Below are positions 22,453-34,743 of a stretch of DNA of 64,000 nucleotides, in pieces (the first letter of the stretch is position 1; each line of letters begins with the position of its first letter). The position numbers and the translations under genes are program-made. Source of the DNA: Salvia splendens. Its lineage: Eukaryota; Streptophyta; Magnoliopsida; Lamiales; Lamiaceae. Where the stretch lies: assembly GCF_004379255.2 (NCBI RefSeq), contig NC_056033.1, positions 3,452,172 through 3,516,171 of the forward strand, in the 5' to 3' direction. Under the pieces are notes generated by a model. It was not told where the DNA came from and made no database searches. It saw nothing but the letters and a program-made list of their open reading frames with translations.

Positions 22453-24780
22453 ATTGCGAGTAAAAAAATGGCTTCATTAATACGGAATAGAGGAAGTATA
22501 TATTCAGCCCATACTAGAATATTTTTCTGCGTCCGCCTCTGGGAGTGCTTGACATCCACCTTTAATGTCCCGATGACAGGTCTGGGCTTCACTGTTGCGG
22601 ATATGGTCAAAATTACTTTGTACATATTTATATATGATGAAAAATTACTATGCCATAATGAATGGGTGTGATCCCAACTTTAGTTTCTATTATACGGGCT
22701 CGATAGATATGTTTTGAATGGTATTGAGCAACAATTGATTTCTCAACCAGAGTGACATTTGCCACAATTTTACAGTGGTTAAAATAAAGAATACGCCAAT
22801 TTGTAATTGAGTAAAAATACAAGTGAAAATTTATTAGTATTCGTTTATTTGTCAGAAAAAAGTAATGTGGTTGAGAATTATGAATTATCAGAATATAACT
22901 ATACAGAATACTGTGATTCATGATAAAAAAAAATACTTATTATTCGTTTGAAAATATCAAAGAAAGTTGTTAGGGTGTAATTTATAATATTTTCAACACT
23001 AACTTAAAAAATACTAGTAAGCCCAAGAAGATTGACTCTGCAGCACTGCATTAAAGTTCAATTAATCTGTATTTGTTTTCCGATTAGTCTGATTAATTTA
23101 CACAGTAAGTCATTTATGATATCACACTGCTTTTGTTTTTCCGATTAGTATGTTTGATTTAGAGATAGTAGTAAATAATTTATGATACCACACTTATTAT
23201 TGCACTCAACCTTCTACTCGAAAAAATATCTAACCCACAACGAATTTGGTAGTTGAGCATTCAATTGTGGTATCCATATTCCGTACTGTCAATTGTGTGT
23301 ATTAGCATAATGATAGATGGTTAATGCTTGAGGTTAAAGGTCCTAGTTCAAGTCTATGGTAACGGTAACGGTAACGGTAACGGTAACGCGGCCTTAAAAT
23401 TATGTTTATTTAACAATAAAAAAATTGAAACACCTTCAATTACTATTATTTTCACCTTGTAGGAGTATAATTTACATATAGCACCGACTTAGTTTAGATA
23501 GTAGAGGGTCCAAATCAATGTTAATATTTGTGGGGTATTTTATATTGATGTAGTTGTCACTTATTGGGACATGATCAATAAGAGGCTGCAAGAGAGAGAT
23601 GATTAACATCTTAACGAGATAGACTATCTATAACTGATCAATAATTCAAAAGTTTAGAATATTCACAATTATTATAAATCTTATGGTATCCTTTTATGAC
23701 TTTTATAGATATTTTAAATAAGACTATTATACGATGAAATTCAGTATGCGTTAAACAAAAACAATTAAAATAAATATATTTTTAGAATAAAGAATATGTC
23801 TTTTGTGATTTATCAAAGAACTTCCTTTATCAATGAACAGTATATATTTTTTGTGATTTTTATCTTTTAAATTGAACTACTGTATTTGATCAGGATGATG
23901 GTTATTTTCATTTTTTAATTTATATACTAAAGGTTTAATTTCATGATTATATAAAAATTTGCACAAATAATTTAGTTTGATTATATAATCTTCTTTATTC
24001 ACAAAATTTGCCGTTATAGGGAAAATCAGAAAATTCTAAAATTTAGGAGAAATTTTAGAAAACCTCAAAAGTTCATGTATTTCCAGATAAATTAAGTTCA
24101 TTTTTTTATTCAAGTGACATCGTTTTAGTACTCACCATTTTTTTTCTTTTTTTTTTCACTTCTGACGAAAACGTCAACTTCAATTTAAAGAAAAATTAAT
24201 TTTGGAAAAAATTAAAAATTCATATATTTAAATTCAAAAATAAAAATTCTGAAAAAAACATTAAAATTCGTGTATTAACAGACAAATAATTCTTAAATTA
24301 TAATTTTGCCTCTGAAACTATTAAACTGTATTCATATTAAAAAATTTATATAACAATAATGGGTTGTTATTGTTACAATTTCAACACTCTGGTTGAGTGG
24401 TTGTTGTCGTAGTTATGGCAAACTTATTTTATAATATTATCCATAGAATTTTAACAAGTTGCATGAATTTTTGAATTCTATGCACTGTAAAAAATGTCAA
24501 ACTACATTTTTTTAAAAGATATTCTCGAGTGTTATATGAATCGCGAATAGTTGGCATTTACTTATGTCAAAATTGTAACTTCTCAATTTTATTTCTTCAT
24601 ATGCGTTAATCTTTTGAATAAAAACCATCCATGTAAATTAATTATAAAAATAGAAGATTTAATTTGTCGAAACCAAAATAGTTTAGAGTCCAACTTGGGC
24701 CCTAAACTGTTGTTGCACGTCTCGCATACGTCCATTAATTAATCAGAAAGAAACCATAATTTTCGTATTCCTATGTAAGA
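22453..24780. other. Intergenic sequence
   Basis: No supported gene. It holds a short GGTAAC hexamer repeat (about five units, 23359-23388) and AT-rich sequence. ORFs of 60-97 codons are unrecognised and low in complexity. Confidence 0.55.
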
Positions 24781-24782
24781 AA

Positions 24783-26325
24783 GCTGGCTGTTTGTGGCTT
24801 GGAATAAAATCCACACTATTACCTAGATTAATCACATTTTATAGTTTGACAAATTTAGTGTTGTATTTAGTCAACTTTTACTTTTTTTAATTACGTACGA
24901 ATGGAATCTGACCCTTTACCAAAAGCCTTGGAGAGTGAAGACAATTTTTCGTTCATGATTAAAGGTACAAATTTGATAGTAATAATCTAAACAATTAGAC
25001 ATGAAATATTTATAGCAGTGGTGAAGTCTTGCTTTAAGTCGATTGGATAATCTAGTTACTAGTATATCATAATTATGATTAAGTAGCATCTCTTTTATGA
25101 AAGATCGTAATGTATAAATTAATGAATATAAGTTGTTACAGTGTTTTAAGGCTATGTTTTTGGATAAATTCATAGATGATCATGTAGTTGCATGATTTAG
25201 TAACTATTTATATTACAAATAAATTACGATTTAAAATTTATAAAATTTACTACTATATCTTTTTGTTTTTGAGGGCATACTCACTCTACTATTCTAATTT
25301 CTAAGCAAATACGAAATATTTATTATAACAATTTTTTTTATCAAAAATAACTTTTGTTAGAAAATCAAGTAGAAAAATAATTGAAGAATGATGTGTCACG
25401 TGGCAAACCAGGCATGCATGGACATTATCATTACAAATGAAGTTGTTGTGTGAAAAAAATGTGGGAATTTGGGAAAGCATACGCAAATCTCAAACATTAT
25501 ATTGTTAATAACCTTATAATATATGCATGATTAAATCTAATGTGTACTGTAGTCACGTGACAGATGAAAGATTTTATGCATATCTCAAGGAGACTATAGA
25601 ATAAAGCTACATTAATTCTATTTACAACAATTTTACAAAGTATATAAAATTTAGCCAAAAATAAAATTAGTGGTAGCTTAGTCCAAGATTTAGTGTGCAT
25701 CATTAATATTCAGGTTTTAATCCACTGTAATATGATCTTTAAATTTCTGTTTATTTAACTATAATAAACACATGAATTTTACTAAGTGGAGTAATACTAA
25801 GTACTAAACACATGCATGATCCTCCTCAGTATATATACTATAATGGAAGAGAGTAATATATCACTAATTTTGTTTTTATTATAAGTCGATTTAAATATTG
25901 GCTTGGATTCTAATCAATAATAATTTAATTTTTCTATAGCAAAATAAAGACCAATTAAGTTACTACATAATATTAATATTAATATGGCCAAATAGATATT
26001 TCTTCAAATAATTGCTAATTTCACCCTGCAATTCCAATCAGATATGTCCAGCTAGCTACTTCCAAACCCTAATGTATAGAAACCCATGAATAAATCATAA
26101 TTGGTCTTAAAATAAATAAAAAAATGAATAAGTTATAAAATTGAGACATGAACTAATTAATAATCGAAGGTGAGTCATAATAAATCTAAAACTGAAATTG
26201 GACCACCTTCTTGGAATGAAGTTCCATCCCTTTAATCTGATTCTGAGCTGCTCAAGTTCCAATATAAATTTGTAACATGCATGTATGTTTTGTTGCGTGT
26301 TTGATTCATTTGGATCACATATGTC
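24783..26325. repeat. Gene-free segmental duplication, copy A
   Basis: Blocks in this segment recur in the same order and orientation at 27098-29295. Examples are CCTAGATTAATCACATTTTA (24820), GCATGCATGGACATTATCA (25413), GGGAATTTGGGAAAGCATAC (25463), GACTATAGAATAAAG (25590), CTTCCAAACCCTAATGTATAG (26059) and GAGTCATAATAAATCTAAAACTG (26172, first 20 bases compared). The copies are diverged by substitutions and indels. No gene was recognised in either. Confidence 0.8.
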
Positions 26326-27097
26326 ATTTTGTTAGTTTTTGTTACTAAGCAGAACAAAAACATACCACGAATGATGAAAGCAATCTCACATAACTAGCCA
26401 GCAATCCAAACATATTAAATAACTATATTGTTATACTATAGATATAATTGTTGACTATAACATTAAAATGTATTCAGACTTTTCTGGCAAATGAATTATT
26501 ATAGATATGATTGTTGACTAATAAATCAAATAGTAAAACATATCTTGATTTTTCTGGTCACGTGATACATAAGAATCGGAATAATGAAGCATTGGGTTGT
26601 TAGAAATCTTGCTATGTCATGTTGCATGATAATTATTTTTCAAATTGATAAAACTATAATACAGTAATCAAGGGATGTTCATCTCTTAGTTGACAGATAT
26701 TTAATATACTAGAAACTATCAGTATCGACTGTAATTTTTTATGGTATGTGATAAAATTGTTTCTTTTACCAGTTTCATTCTTAATTTACATATTAACTGG
26801 TATAATTGTTCTTGTATTTTGATAATTCTTCTTTTACCAGGGATGATATTAAGGTAAAAAAGAATGGATTTTGAGCAATTGTTAATTATGCAATAACCCT
26901 ACAATATTTAGTGGTTTTTGGACAAGTACAAGAAGTGTAATAATGGGACAAATATTGCTGGTTACATCAGTTTGTTACGTTTGGACAAATCCTAACCCGA
27001 GCACAAATATTGTTAGCACACATTTCCATGAAAAATCAGTGAGATAAAAAGGCAATTAATATTCCTAAATTGTCAAAGCTGATATTTTATGCAACTA
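26326..27097. other. Spacer between the two duplication copies
   Basis: AT-rich sequence without a gene. A short internal repeat is present: TTATAGATATAATTGTTGACTA recurs in part near 26500. Confidence 0.4.
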
Positions 27098-28242
27098 GGC
27101 TGGTTGTTTGTGCCTTGGACTCAAATTCCACGCTACTACCTAGATTAATCACATTTTAATATTTTTAACAACTCCTTTTTTTGTCTATTTCCATTTGTAA
27201 TCACATCACTCCTTAATCCTTATCAAATTCAGTGTTATATGCATTCAGTCAACTTTTTATCAATTTAATTATATATGTGAATGGAATCTAACCCTTGTCA
27301 AATTAAAGTCTAAGTAGAATTTCAGTTATTTTTGAAGGTACATATTTGATTATTATCAATATCAAGATAGCAAGCCCGCAAGAATTATATTGTCAGATAA
27401 ATATATATGTCATGTAACTGATTTAGTAATAACGAATATAGAGTGAATATTATTATAGTTAGCTCGAGGTTCCAGTGATAATTTAGACATCGAAGTTTCA
27501 AAGTCGATATAATTATGTGCCGTAACCTAAACCAAAAATCCTGAATCTCACAAAGTAAAAATACGAATGATGAATGGTTTGTCATGTGCCAGACCAAGCA
27601 TGCATGGACATTATCATAACACATGGAGTTGTTGTGTATACGAATATGGGAATTTGGGAAAGCATACACGGATCGCAAACATTTCTAACAACTTTATAAT
27701 ATATAATTAAAATTGATGTATACTTTAGTCTGTGGAGAAAGAGGTGAGAGAGTCACGTGACAGGGGGTGAGTGTGCAAATTTCAAGGGACTATAGAATAA
27801 AGATTTCATTATATTTAGTAGAATTTGACAAAGTAATAAAGTTGGCCAAAAAATCAAAAGTTGGTGGATAGTACTGCAATTATTGAAAATTTTGACTAAA
27901 GTTTCTCCTTGGAGTAGTTAAAATTCAGTTTGCATTGATAATATTTTTTTGTCTAAATGGTAGAAAACATTAAACTTATGAGGAACTCAATATAATTATC
28001 TTGTAGTAATGAGTACTATATTACCAAGGAAGAAATGAAATGGCACTATTTTTTTTTATTATTATTAATGTCACATACATATATAGAATTGTACTACTAG
28101 TTCGGATAATGGTTTGGACTCAAATCTATAGGGTCGACCAAGGTACATGATATTAATATTAATACGATCAAATAGATATTTTCTCAAATAGTTTCTAACT
28201 ACCTTACTATTCCAAAATCATATCTTACCATATACTTCCAAA

Positions 28243-29018
28243 CAGTGGCGGATACAGAAATTTTACTCTGGGGGTACAAAATTGTACGGCAAATAATCAC
28301 ATCACCTATTAAAAATAAAATAATACTCACTATAAAAAAATTCGTCCACCCAATTTAGTTGAGTCGTGTTCCCTTTTTAGATGTCCCGACTAAGTAAAGT
28401 CGTTTTTTAGTAAAAAAAAATAAAACATCTAGTCACACTTACTTTATTTTTTATCATTTTATAATCTCTCTTAACTCTCTTACTTTATTCTCTTTTTTAT
28501 TTTATTTTATCTTCATCTATTTTTGTATAACACAAATTTTTAATTTTTATGCCTAAAAAACGCTTTAATTAAGTTGGGACGGAGAGAGTAGTAGCGTAAC
28601 CAAATTAACAAGCTTCATTTAAAAAATGACTACTATATCCACAAAACAGAATAATAAAAAATAAAGTACTACAAAAATGTACACGGTCTGGAATTATTTT
28701 AAAACAATCATATTAAACCATTAAGAATGTAATAAAATATAAATTGCAAACTACTATCACATAAGAATATAATTCAACAGAAAGAAAAATGCTACAAAAT
28801 GCCATATAAACAATTAAGATTGGAAAAGGAGGTGGTATAGCTAACTGGAAAGAGAGAGGCGGCAAGAGGAATTGAACATGAGCTCGAAGGAAGGCGAGTG
28901 GAGCACTCAACCACTGGACCACTCATGCTATTGTTTAATCTTACTACAATTATGTATTAAGACAACAAAATTTGGGGGTACAGTCGTACCCCTTTGCTCC
29001 CATGTGGCTCCGCCACTG
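28243..29018. mobile_element. Non-autonomous hAT element, 776 bp
   Basis: The terminal inverted repeats are CAGTGGCGGA, followed by weaker similarity. They are flanked by a perfect 8-bp duplication CTTCCAAA (28235-28242 and 29019-29026), the hAT signature. Copy A of the surrounding duplication provides the empty site. Inside lie a Stowaway-like fragment (about 28335-28595, ending GGGACGGAGAGAGTA) and a tRNA-like block (28876-28930). No transposase is encoded. Confidence 0.85.
28876..28930 (-). ncRNA. tRNA/SINE-like pol III promoter block
   Basis: On the minus strand the sequence reads GAGTGGTCCAGTGGTTGAG and, about 35 bases later, GTTCAATTCC. These resemble the A box and B box of tRNA genes (B-box consensus GGTTCGANTCC, with a G-to-A change here). 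The spacing fits, but no full cloverleaf with a paired acceptor stem can be drawn. It looks like a tRNA-derived segment, as in SINEs, carried in the hAT element. Whether it is transcribed is unknown. Confidence 0.4.
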
Positions 29019-29295
29019 CTTCCAAACCCTGATGTATAGAACCCCACAAATAAACCCTAAATGACCCTTAAATCACATAAATAAATGAATAATCATATAT
29101 AAAGAGAATAGTCATGAAGTAATCAATAATTGAAGATGAGTCATAATGAGTCTAAAACTGAAATGGGACCCTTATTCTTGGTGAGAAGTTCCATCTCTAC
29201 AATATAATTCCGAGCTGCCCAACAAACCAAGTTCAATTATAAATATTTAAGATTTATGTTTTGTTGTGTGTTCTATTCATATGGACCATGAGTAA

Positions 29296-30027
29296 AAAAT
29301 GATATGACAAAGATCATGTATCCATGTCATAATATGGGTTTTTTCCAACATGCATGGTGTTAATATGCAATTCAAATTCAATATTGTATGTTTGTTCATT
29401 ATGTTTGGAGTTACTTGCTAATAATCCCTTCGCCCCATAATAGATATCACACTTCATTTTTGCACTCATTTTTAAAAAAATGATAATAATATTAAATATT
29501 TTTACGACCAAATTATAAGTTTGTGAATATTCCAGATTTTGCCATAGTTCGTAACAGTAGCAACCAATAGCCATTAAAAAATGAATACATAATTTGAATA
29601 AAAGTTTAAACAATGTACAAAAATCATTAAAAAAATTATTTTGAATATTTTTGCCACAATATTATTGTCTACTAAAATAGCACAACAATTCTTTAAGTTG
29701 TTGGTATTTACGACAATGCCACCACACAATCATCATTTCCATAATAATCAATTATTCAATTTGTATCGAATGAATGAGATAATTTAATATAGTATCCGCA
29801 GTTTACCAGTCTATTTATACAATAGATAATTTGGTGTTAGAGATATTATAAAAACCGTAGCGAGTCAGGCAACTCACTTAGTAAAAATACTGGCCAATGT
29901 CACTGTCATTCAATTATTAGTAAAAAATGATTAGAAAGTACTACCATGAGAGATTAATGCATAGTGTTATTTCCAAATCATGTAATAATTCTAAGATGCG
30001 GTTTTTTTAAGAGAAAAGAACTAAAAA
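29296..30027. other. Intergenic sequence left of the Copia element
   Basis: AT-rich, with no gene. A Stowaway-like remnant may begin near 29425 (CCCTTCGCCCCATAATAGAT); no right end was found. Confidence 0.45.
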
Positions 30028-30388
30028 TGTTAGCATTATTGGCTGATCAAGGCATGAGCATGGGTGCATGCGTGCGTACGGTAAAGCTGCAGACAACAGT
30101 GGAGCTGTAGCTTGATCAAGGAGAAAGGAAGATAGCTTGATCAAGGAAAAAGGAAGATAGCCGTTGGAGGCGGTTATGAACTAGCTCAACAAACTTTCGT
30201 GAAGATCTCTTTCACTTAAGTTCTAGTATAAGTAGTTAGTTTGTTTACTCATTGTAGTGTTTGTGAAAAATCAGTTGTATACACTCACTACTCGATCAAT
30301 AAGAGTTTTCCATTCGGTTTCTCAAAACAAGAGTTCATCTTCTACAAACTTGAGTTTTCTTTTGTTCTTCGTTTATAATCTTACAACA
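30028..30388 (+). repeat. Left LTR of a Copia retrotransposon
   Basis: A 361-bp LTR with TG...CA ends (starts TGTTAGCATTATTGGC, ends CTTACAACA). It matches 32234-32617 with roughly eight substitutions plus one repeat-unit difference. It contains two copies of a GCTTGATCAAGGA-type unit. No tRNA primer-binding site follows; element coding sequence begins at once. Confidence 0.9.
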
Positions 30389-32233
30389 ATGTTGATGATG
30401 GTCAAAGTGAGATCATTATTCCAACAAGAGAAAACACAGATGATGTAAGCACTGATCACATTCAGACAGAAACCTCAAATGCTCAAGGAAATCTCAATGA
30501 TTATCAGTTGGCTAGGGACAGAACAAGAAGAACAAATATCAGGCCTCCGGCCAGATTTAGAGACACTGAGATGCTTTTCTATGCCCTTCACATAGCTGAG
30601 CAGCTAGAATATTCAGAACCAAGCTCTTATGCATAGGTCATTTCTAGTCCAGAATCAAAACAATGGATCCAAGCCATGAAGGAGGAGATTGACTCTCTTC
30701 TCAAGAACAAAACATGGGTACTTGTTGATAAAGCAAAATTCAGGAAAGTGATAGGCTGCAAATGGGTGTTTAAGAAGAAAATTGAGGCAGCTCAAGCTGA
30801 CAACATCAGGTTCAAAGCTAAGCTGGTGGCTAAGGGCTTCAACCAACAAGAAAGTGTTGACTTTAATGAAGTATTCTCACATGTTGTCAAGCACAACTCC
30901 ATCAGTCTTGTTGGCTATAGCAACAAAGAGAGATTGGGAGTTTGAGCAACTTGATGTCAAGACAACCTTCTTGAATGGAGACTTGGAAGAGACCATTTAC
31001 ATGGCTCAGCCACAAGGTTTTGAAGTCCCTAGATCAGAAGGAAAAGTTTGCATGCTCAAAAAGAGCTTGTATGGTCTGAAACAAAGCAGCAGACAATGAT
31101 ACTTGAAATTTGGAGAGAATCTGTCACAGCTTGGCTTTAATAGATCACAATATGACATCTGCGTTTTTGTAAAAAGACAGAAGGATAAGGAGCCAATATA
31201 TCTTCTGTTGTATGTAGATGATATGTTAATATCAGGAAAGGATGTTGCTGAGATCAGAAAAATAAAGAGCAGCTCAGTTCACTCTTTGAAATGAAAGATC
31301 TTGGAGCTGCCAAAAGAATACTAGGCATGGACATAATCAGAGACATAAGTAAGGGGAAGCTATGGCTATTCCAAACTGACTACATCAACAAGTTTTTGAA
31401 GAAATTCAAGGTCGACAACATGAAGAGTACAACTACTCCTCTGGCAGTTCACTTCAAGCCGTCAAAACATTAGAAACCTAAAGATGAGGTAGGGAAGAAG
31501 GAGATGCAGCTCATTCCATATTCCAACATAATTGGAAGTATGATGTACATGATGATTTGTACACGTCCAGACATTGCTCATGCTATAAGTTCTACAAGAT
31601 ACATGGTAGATTATGGCAGGCAGCACTGGAGTGCTTTAAAGTGGATGATGAGATACCTAAATGGAGCCATGAATCTTGGAATCCTGTTCACTTCAGAAGG
31701 TGTCAGAAGGTGTAGCTGAGGGGGGTCCTTTGGTTGGGTACTGTGACTCAGATTATGCAGCCAATGTTGATACTAGAAGATCTCAGACAGGCTATATCTT
31801 TACTTTGTTTGGCTCGGGTGTTTGCTGGAAATCGAGCTTGCAGAGTGTAGTAGCGTTTTCTACAACAGAGGTCGAGTACATGGCCCTTACCTCGGCAGTA
31901 AAGGAGAGTAAATGGCTGCTTGGTTTGGTCTCAGAGTTTGGCATAGATCAGAAGTCAGTTGCTGTTCACTGTGACAACAATGGGGCGATTTTCTTGGCTA
32001 GGCATCAAATGTTTCATGAGTGTAGCAAGCACATGTACGTTCGGCTCCATTTCATTAGAGATGAAGTTGAGAGTGGGAGGATCAAGGTGTTAAAAATTGA
32101 CACGGCCCACAACCCTGCAGACATGCTCACCAAGCCGTTGAGCAAAGATAATTTTGAGTATTGTTGCAGGCTAGTAAACTTGTATACTGTGGAATTTTGA
32201 GAACATCAGGCCATGACCAGCCAAGGTGGAGAT
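30389..32233 (+). pseudogene. Decayed Ty1/Copia polyprotein: reverse transcriptase and RNase H only
   Basis: Gag, protease and most of integrase are missing. The remnant starts in the linker before reverse transcriptase. It keeps recognisable pieces: TWVLVDKAK, GCKWVFKKK, KAKLVAKGFNQ, EQLDVKTTFLNGDLEE, SLYGLKQS, the active-site YVDDML (near 31210), MKDLGAAKRILGMDI, the CTRPDIAHA region, CDSDYAANVDTRRSQTGYIF of RNase H, and the TKPLS tail. Breaks are in-frame stops at 30634, 31097 (a conserved Trp codon) and 31471, and frame changes near 30900, 31270 and 31700. It cannot encode an active enzyme. A polypurine tract (AAGGTGGAGA) at about 32223 precedes the right LTR. Confidence 0.92.
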
Positions 32234-32617
32234 TGTTAGCATTATTGGCTGATCAAGGCATGAGCATGGGTGCATGCGTGCGTACGGTAAAGCTGCAGAA
32301 AACAGTGGAGACGTAGCTTGATCAAGGAGAAATGAAGATAGCTTGATAAGGAGAAAGGAACATAGCTTGATCAAGGAAAAAGGAAGATAGCCGTTGGAGG
32401 CGGTTATGAACTAGCTCAACAAACTTTCGTGAAGATCTTTTTCACTTAAGTTCTAGTATAAGTAGTTAGTTTGTTTACTCATTGTAGTGTGTGTGAAAAT
32501 CAGTTGCATACACTCACCACTCGATCAATAAGAGTTTTCCATTCGGTTTCTCAAAACAAGAGTTCATCTTCTACAAACTTGAGTTTTCTTTTGTTCTTCG
32601 TTTATAATCTTACCACA
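32234..32617 (+). repeat. Right LTR of the Copia retrotransposon
   Basis: A 384-bp LTR starting TGTTAGCATTATTGGC and ending CTTACCACA. It is longer than the left LTR because it has a third copy of the GCTTGAT(CA)AGGAGAAAGGA unit. Flanking pentamers AAAAA (left) and ATAAA (right) differ by one base, so the target-site duplication is probable but not perfect. Confidence 0.9.
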
Positions 32618-34470
32618 ATAAATTTATCGTGACATGCAAATCATTATAAGACTTATCTGGTTATATTTGGTTAAACAATTCAATACGGTAGCAAGGAAAG
32701 GTGCGACTTTTCTTTACTTTAAAATACTCATATTTGTACTTTTCTACAACGTTCCCTGCATAAAAACCAATAAAATGCCATAAATTTAATGAAGAAAAAC
32801 AATGAAGGAGTTGACAAAATAAAGTGGAAGAATATGAAAAGAAAAGTGCATAAAGTTTGAAAAAATAGAATTGAGGTTTGAACTAATGACTTAAAGTCAA
32901 GGGTACAAAAAACATACCACTCAACTATATATGGATCGTTTCAACTATACATGGCTCAATTATATATGGATCGTTAAAATTAACATATATTGTCTTTATT
33001 CATAAAAAATAGATAACCGAATAGTAACATTTCAATTATTACCAATGCTATACGATAATCTATTTTTTTTCATAAATAATTAGAATACTTTTTTTGATTA
33101 TATCGATTAACTTGATAATTGATTTTTTCGTCATTATGGTTATTGGTTAATCGATAACCGTTTAATAATCCGTAATCACTATGACTCATTAAATTAAAAT
33201 AAATAAATAAGTATACAAATGATTCAATCAAATTGTTAGCCAGCTAAATCGAATATTGCCGAGGTAGAACATCCATATCCATTCTACGATAGCCTATTAC
33301 CATAGCATGATTTGTTAATCATTACGGAGGGAATTGTATCACGATATAGTTGACTTTTATTTACTTAAAAAGAGAGAAAATAAATTTACAAATTTGAAAA
33401 ACTCGTGATACATGTATATTAACGTGGGTTTATCCTTGCTTCTTCATATACATGTATAAAGTTGGCATATAGTATAATAAAAATAATACTACTAGGTCTT
33501 AATTATTTTCTCATTAATTACGCGAAGCTCTAAATATTCTCATTGACAGTATACCAAAATAATTATGACAAAAGTTACATGTAACAATGCGCAGCAATCA
33601 CACTCAATTAGGATATATAAAAATCTATTAATCATCCATTATAATTTAGTGTGGTCCTAGTGTGCTCTATTTTCCCCTTGAATTAGACCTTAAATTTTCC
33701 TTGATTTTAGGTTAGTTGGTGGAATAGTGGGTGATGTTTTTTGTTTTTGTTTGTGGGGTTGGGGGATGAGATTTTTTTTAATAAACATAAGGTGAATAAT
33801 TTTAGTAACACTAATAGTGTTTTCATATTTGGAATCGAAGTTGGCAGAATATTTTCTATCAAAATCAATTATGTACCTGTCAAAATTTATTAAGAAAAAA
33901 GTGTTGCAAAATGATGAATAGTGGAGTACAAAACATTAACATATCATTCCTAACAAGATTTAACGTAAATCTTAGCAAAAATTCCCCAAATCTACAACCA
34001 TTATAACACAATTTATACTAAAATAATATGACAAATTATGCCCAAGTCCAAATTAAAATTATTACTAGACCAGAAAAGAAATTGTTACATTAATTTAATT
34101 AAATTTAAAAGGAAATTCATTTGCTTCCAAGTCAATAAATTGACTAATATCAAGAGATATAAGTATAAAAAGATTTAGCCTCCATCGAAACAGACTCCCG
34201 AACTCATAAAAATGCATACCTGAAAATTAAAAGCAAAATTAAACAATAAAAAAATCATGGAATATAATGATTAAACCATAATTCGTCAAAATATGGTCAA
34301 GAATCAGATGGGAGAAAATAAAGAGTGTCTAAAATAGGAAATTACAGTTTAGGCAAAAAATATTAGTGTTACAGCCTAATTTATTTTGCCCAACTGTAAA
34401 TTCCTTCTCTCTCTTGTTTGTTTGATTCGTGATTATATTTCCACGACAACAACTTTAAGGTTGCCTTATT
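32618..34470. other. Intergenic sequence
   Basis: No supported gene. It is AT-rich, with a small local repeat at 32925-32975 (TATATGGATCGTT twice). ORFs are short and unrecognised. The right end should hold the TSO1-like gene's promoter. Confidence 0.55.
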
Positions 34471-34481
34471 TTTGCATTGCA

Positions 34482-34489
34482 TATAAATA
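34482..34489 (+). promoter_or_regulatory. Candidate TATA box of the TSO1-like gene
   Basis: TATAAATA lies 255 bp before the start codon. It is followed about 30-40 bp downstream by plausible start-site sequence and then a CT-rich leader (CTCTCTCTCT near 34660). Its position suits a leader of about 230 bases. Identified by sequence only. Confidence 0.5.
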
Positions 34490-34743
34490 CAACACATGGG
34501 CAACAGCTGTGCATAGGGAGAGTGAGTGGTTTTGTGGGGACATTGCTTTTGTCAGCACAAGAAAAATCCATTCTTTTTTTTACACTCCACTCTCTTTCAC
34601 TGCACTGCGTTTCCCGCTTCTTCTTGAATTTCATTTTCTTTTATTTGACCCACCTCTTCCCTCTCTCTCTCTGGAGGTGTGGCGTGGAGCAAACGGAGTT
34701 GAGATAGAGAGATAGAGGGAGCTATCCTCCATACAAACAAGGG

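Larger units (their letters stand above)
27098..29295. repeat. Gene-free segmental duplication, copy B (interrupted by a hAT element)
   Basis: Second copy of the block order described for 24783-26325. The copy is split by a 776-bp hAT insertion at 28243-29018, placed inside the conserved CTTCCAAACCC motif that is unbroken in copy A. This dates the hAT insertion after the duplication. Without the insert, copy B is about 1.4 kb against 1.5 kb for copy A. Confidence 0.8.

Noticed and set aside
23359..23388. CRISPR-like or telomeric repeat
   Set aside because: The GGTAAC hexamer repeat has no spacers and is not the plant telomere unit; it is a simple microsatellite.
28876..28930. A functional tRNA gene
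   Set aside because: A and B box resemblance only; no acceptor stem, and the B box lacks its usual G. Kept as a tRNA-like block.
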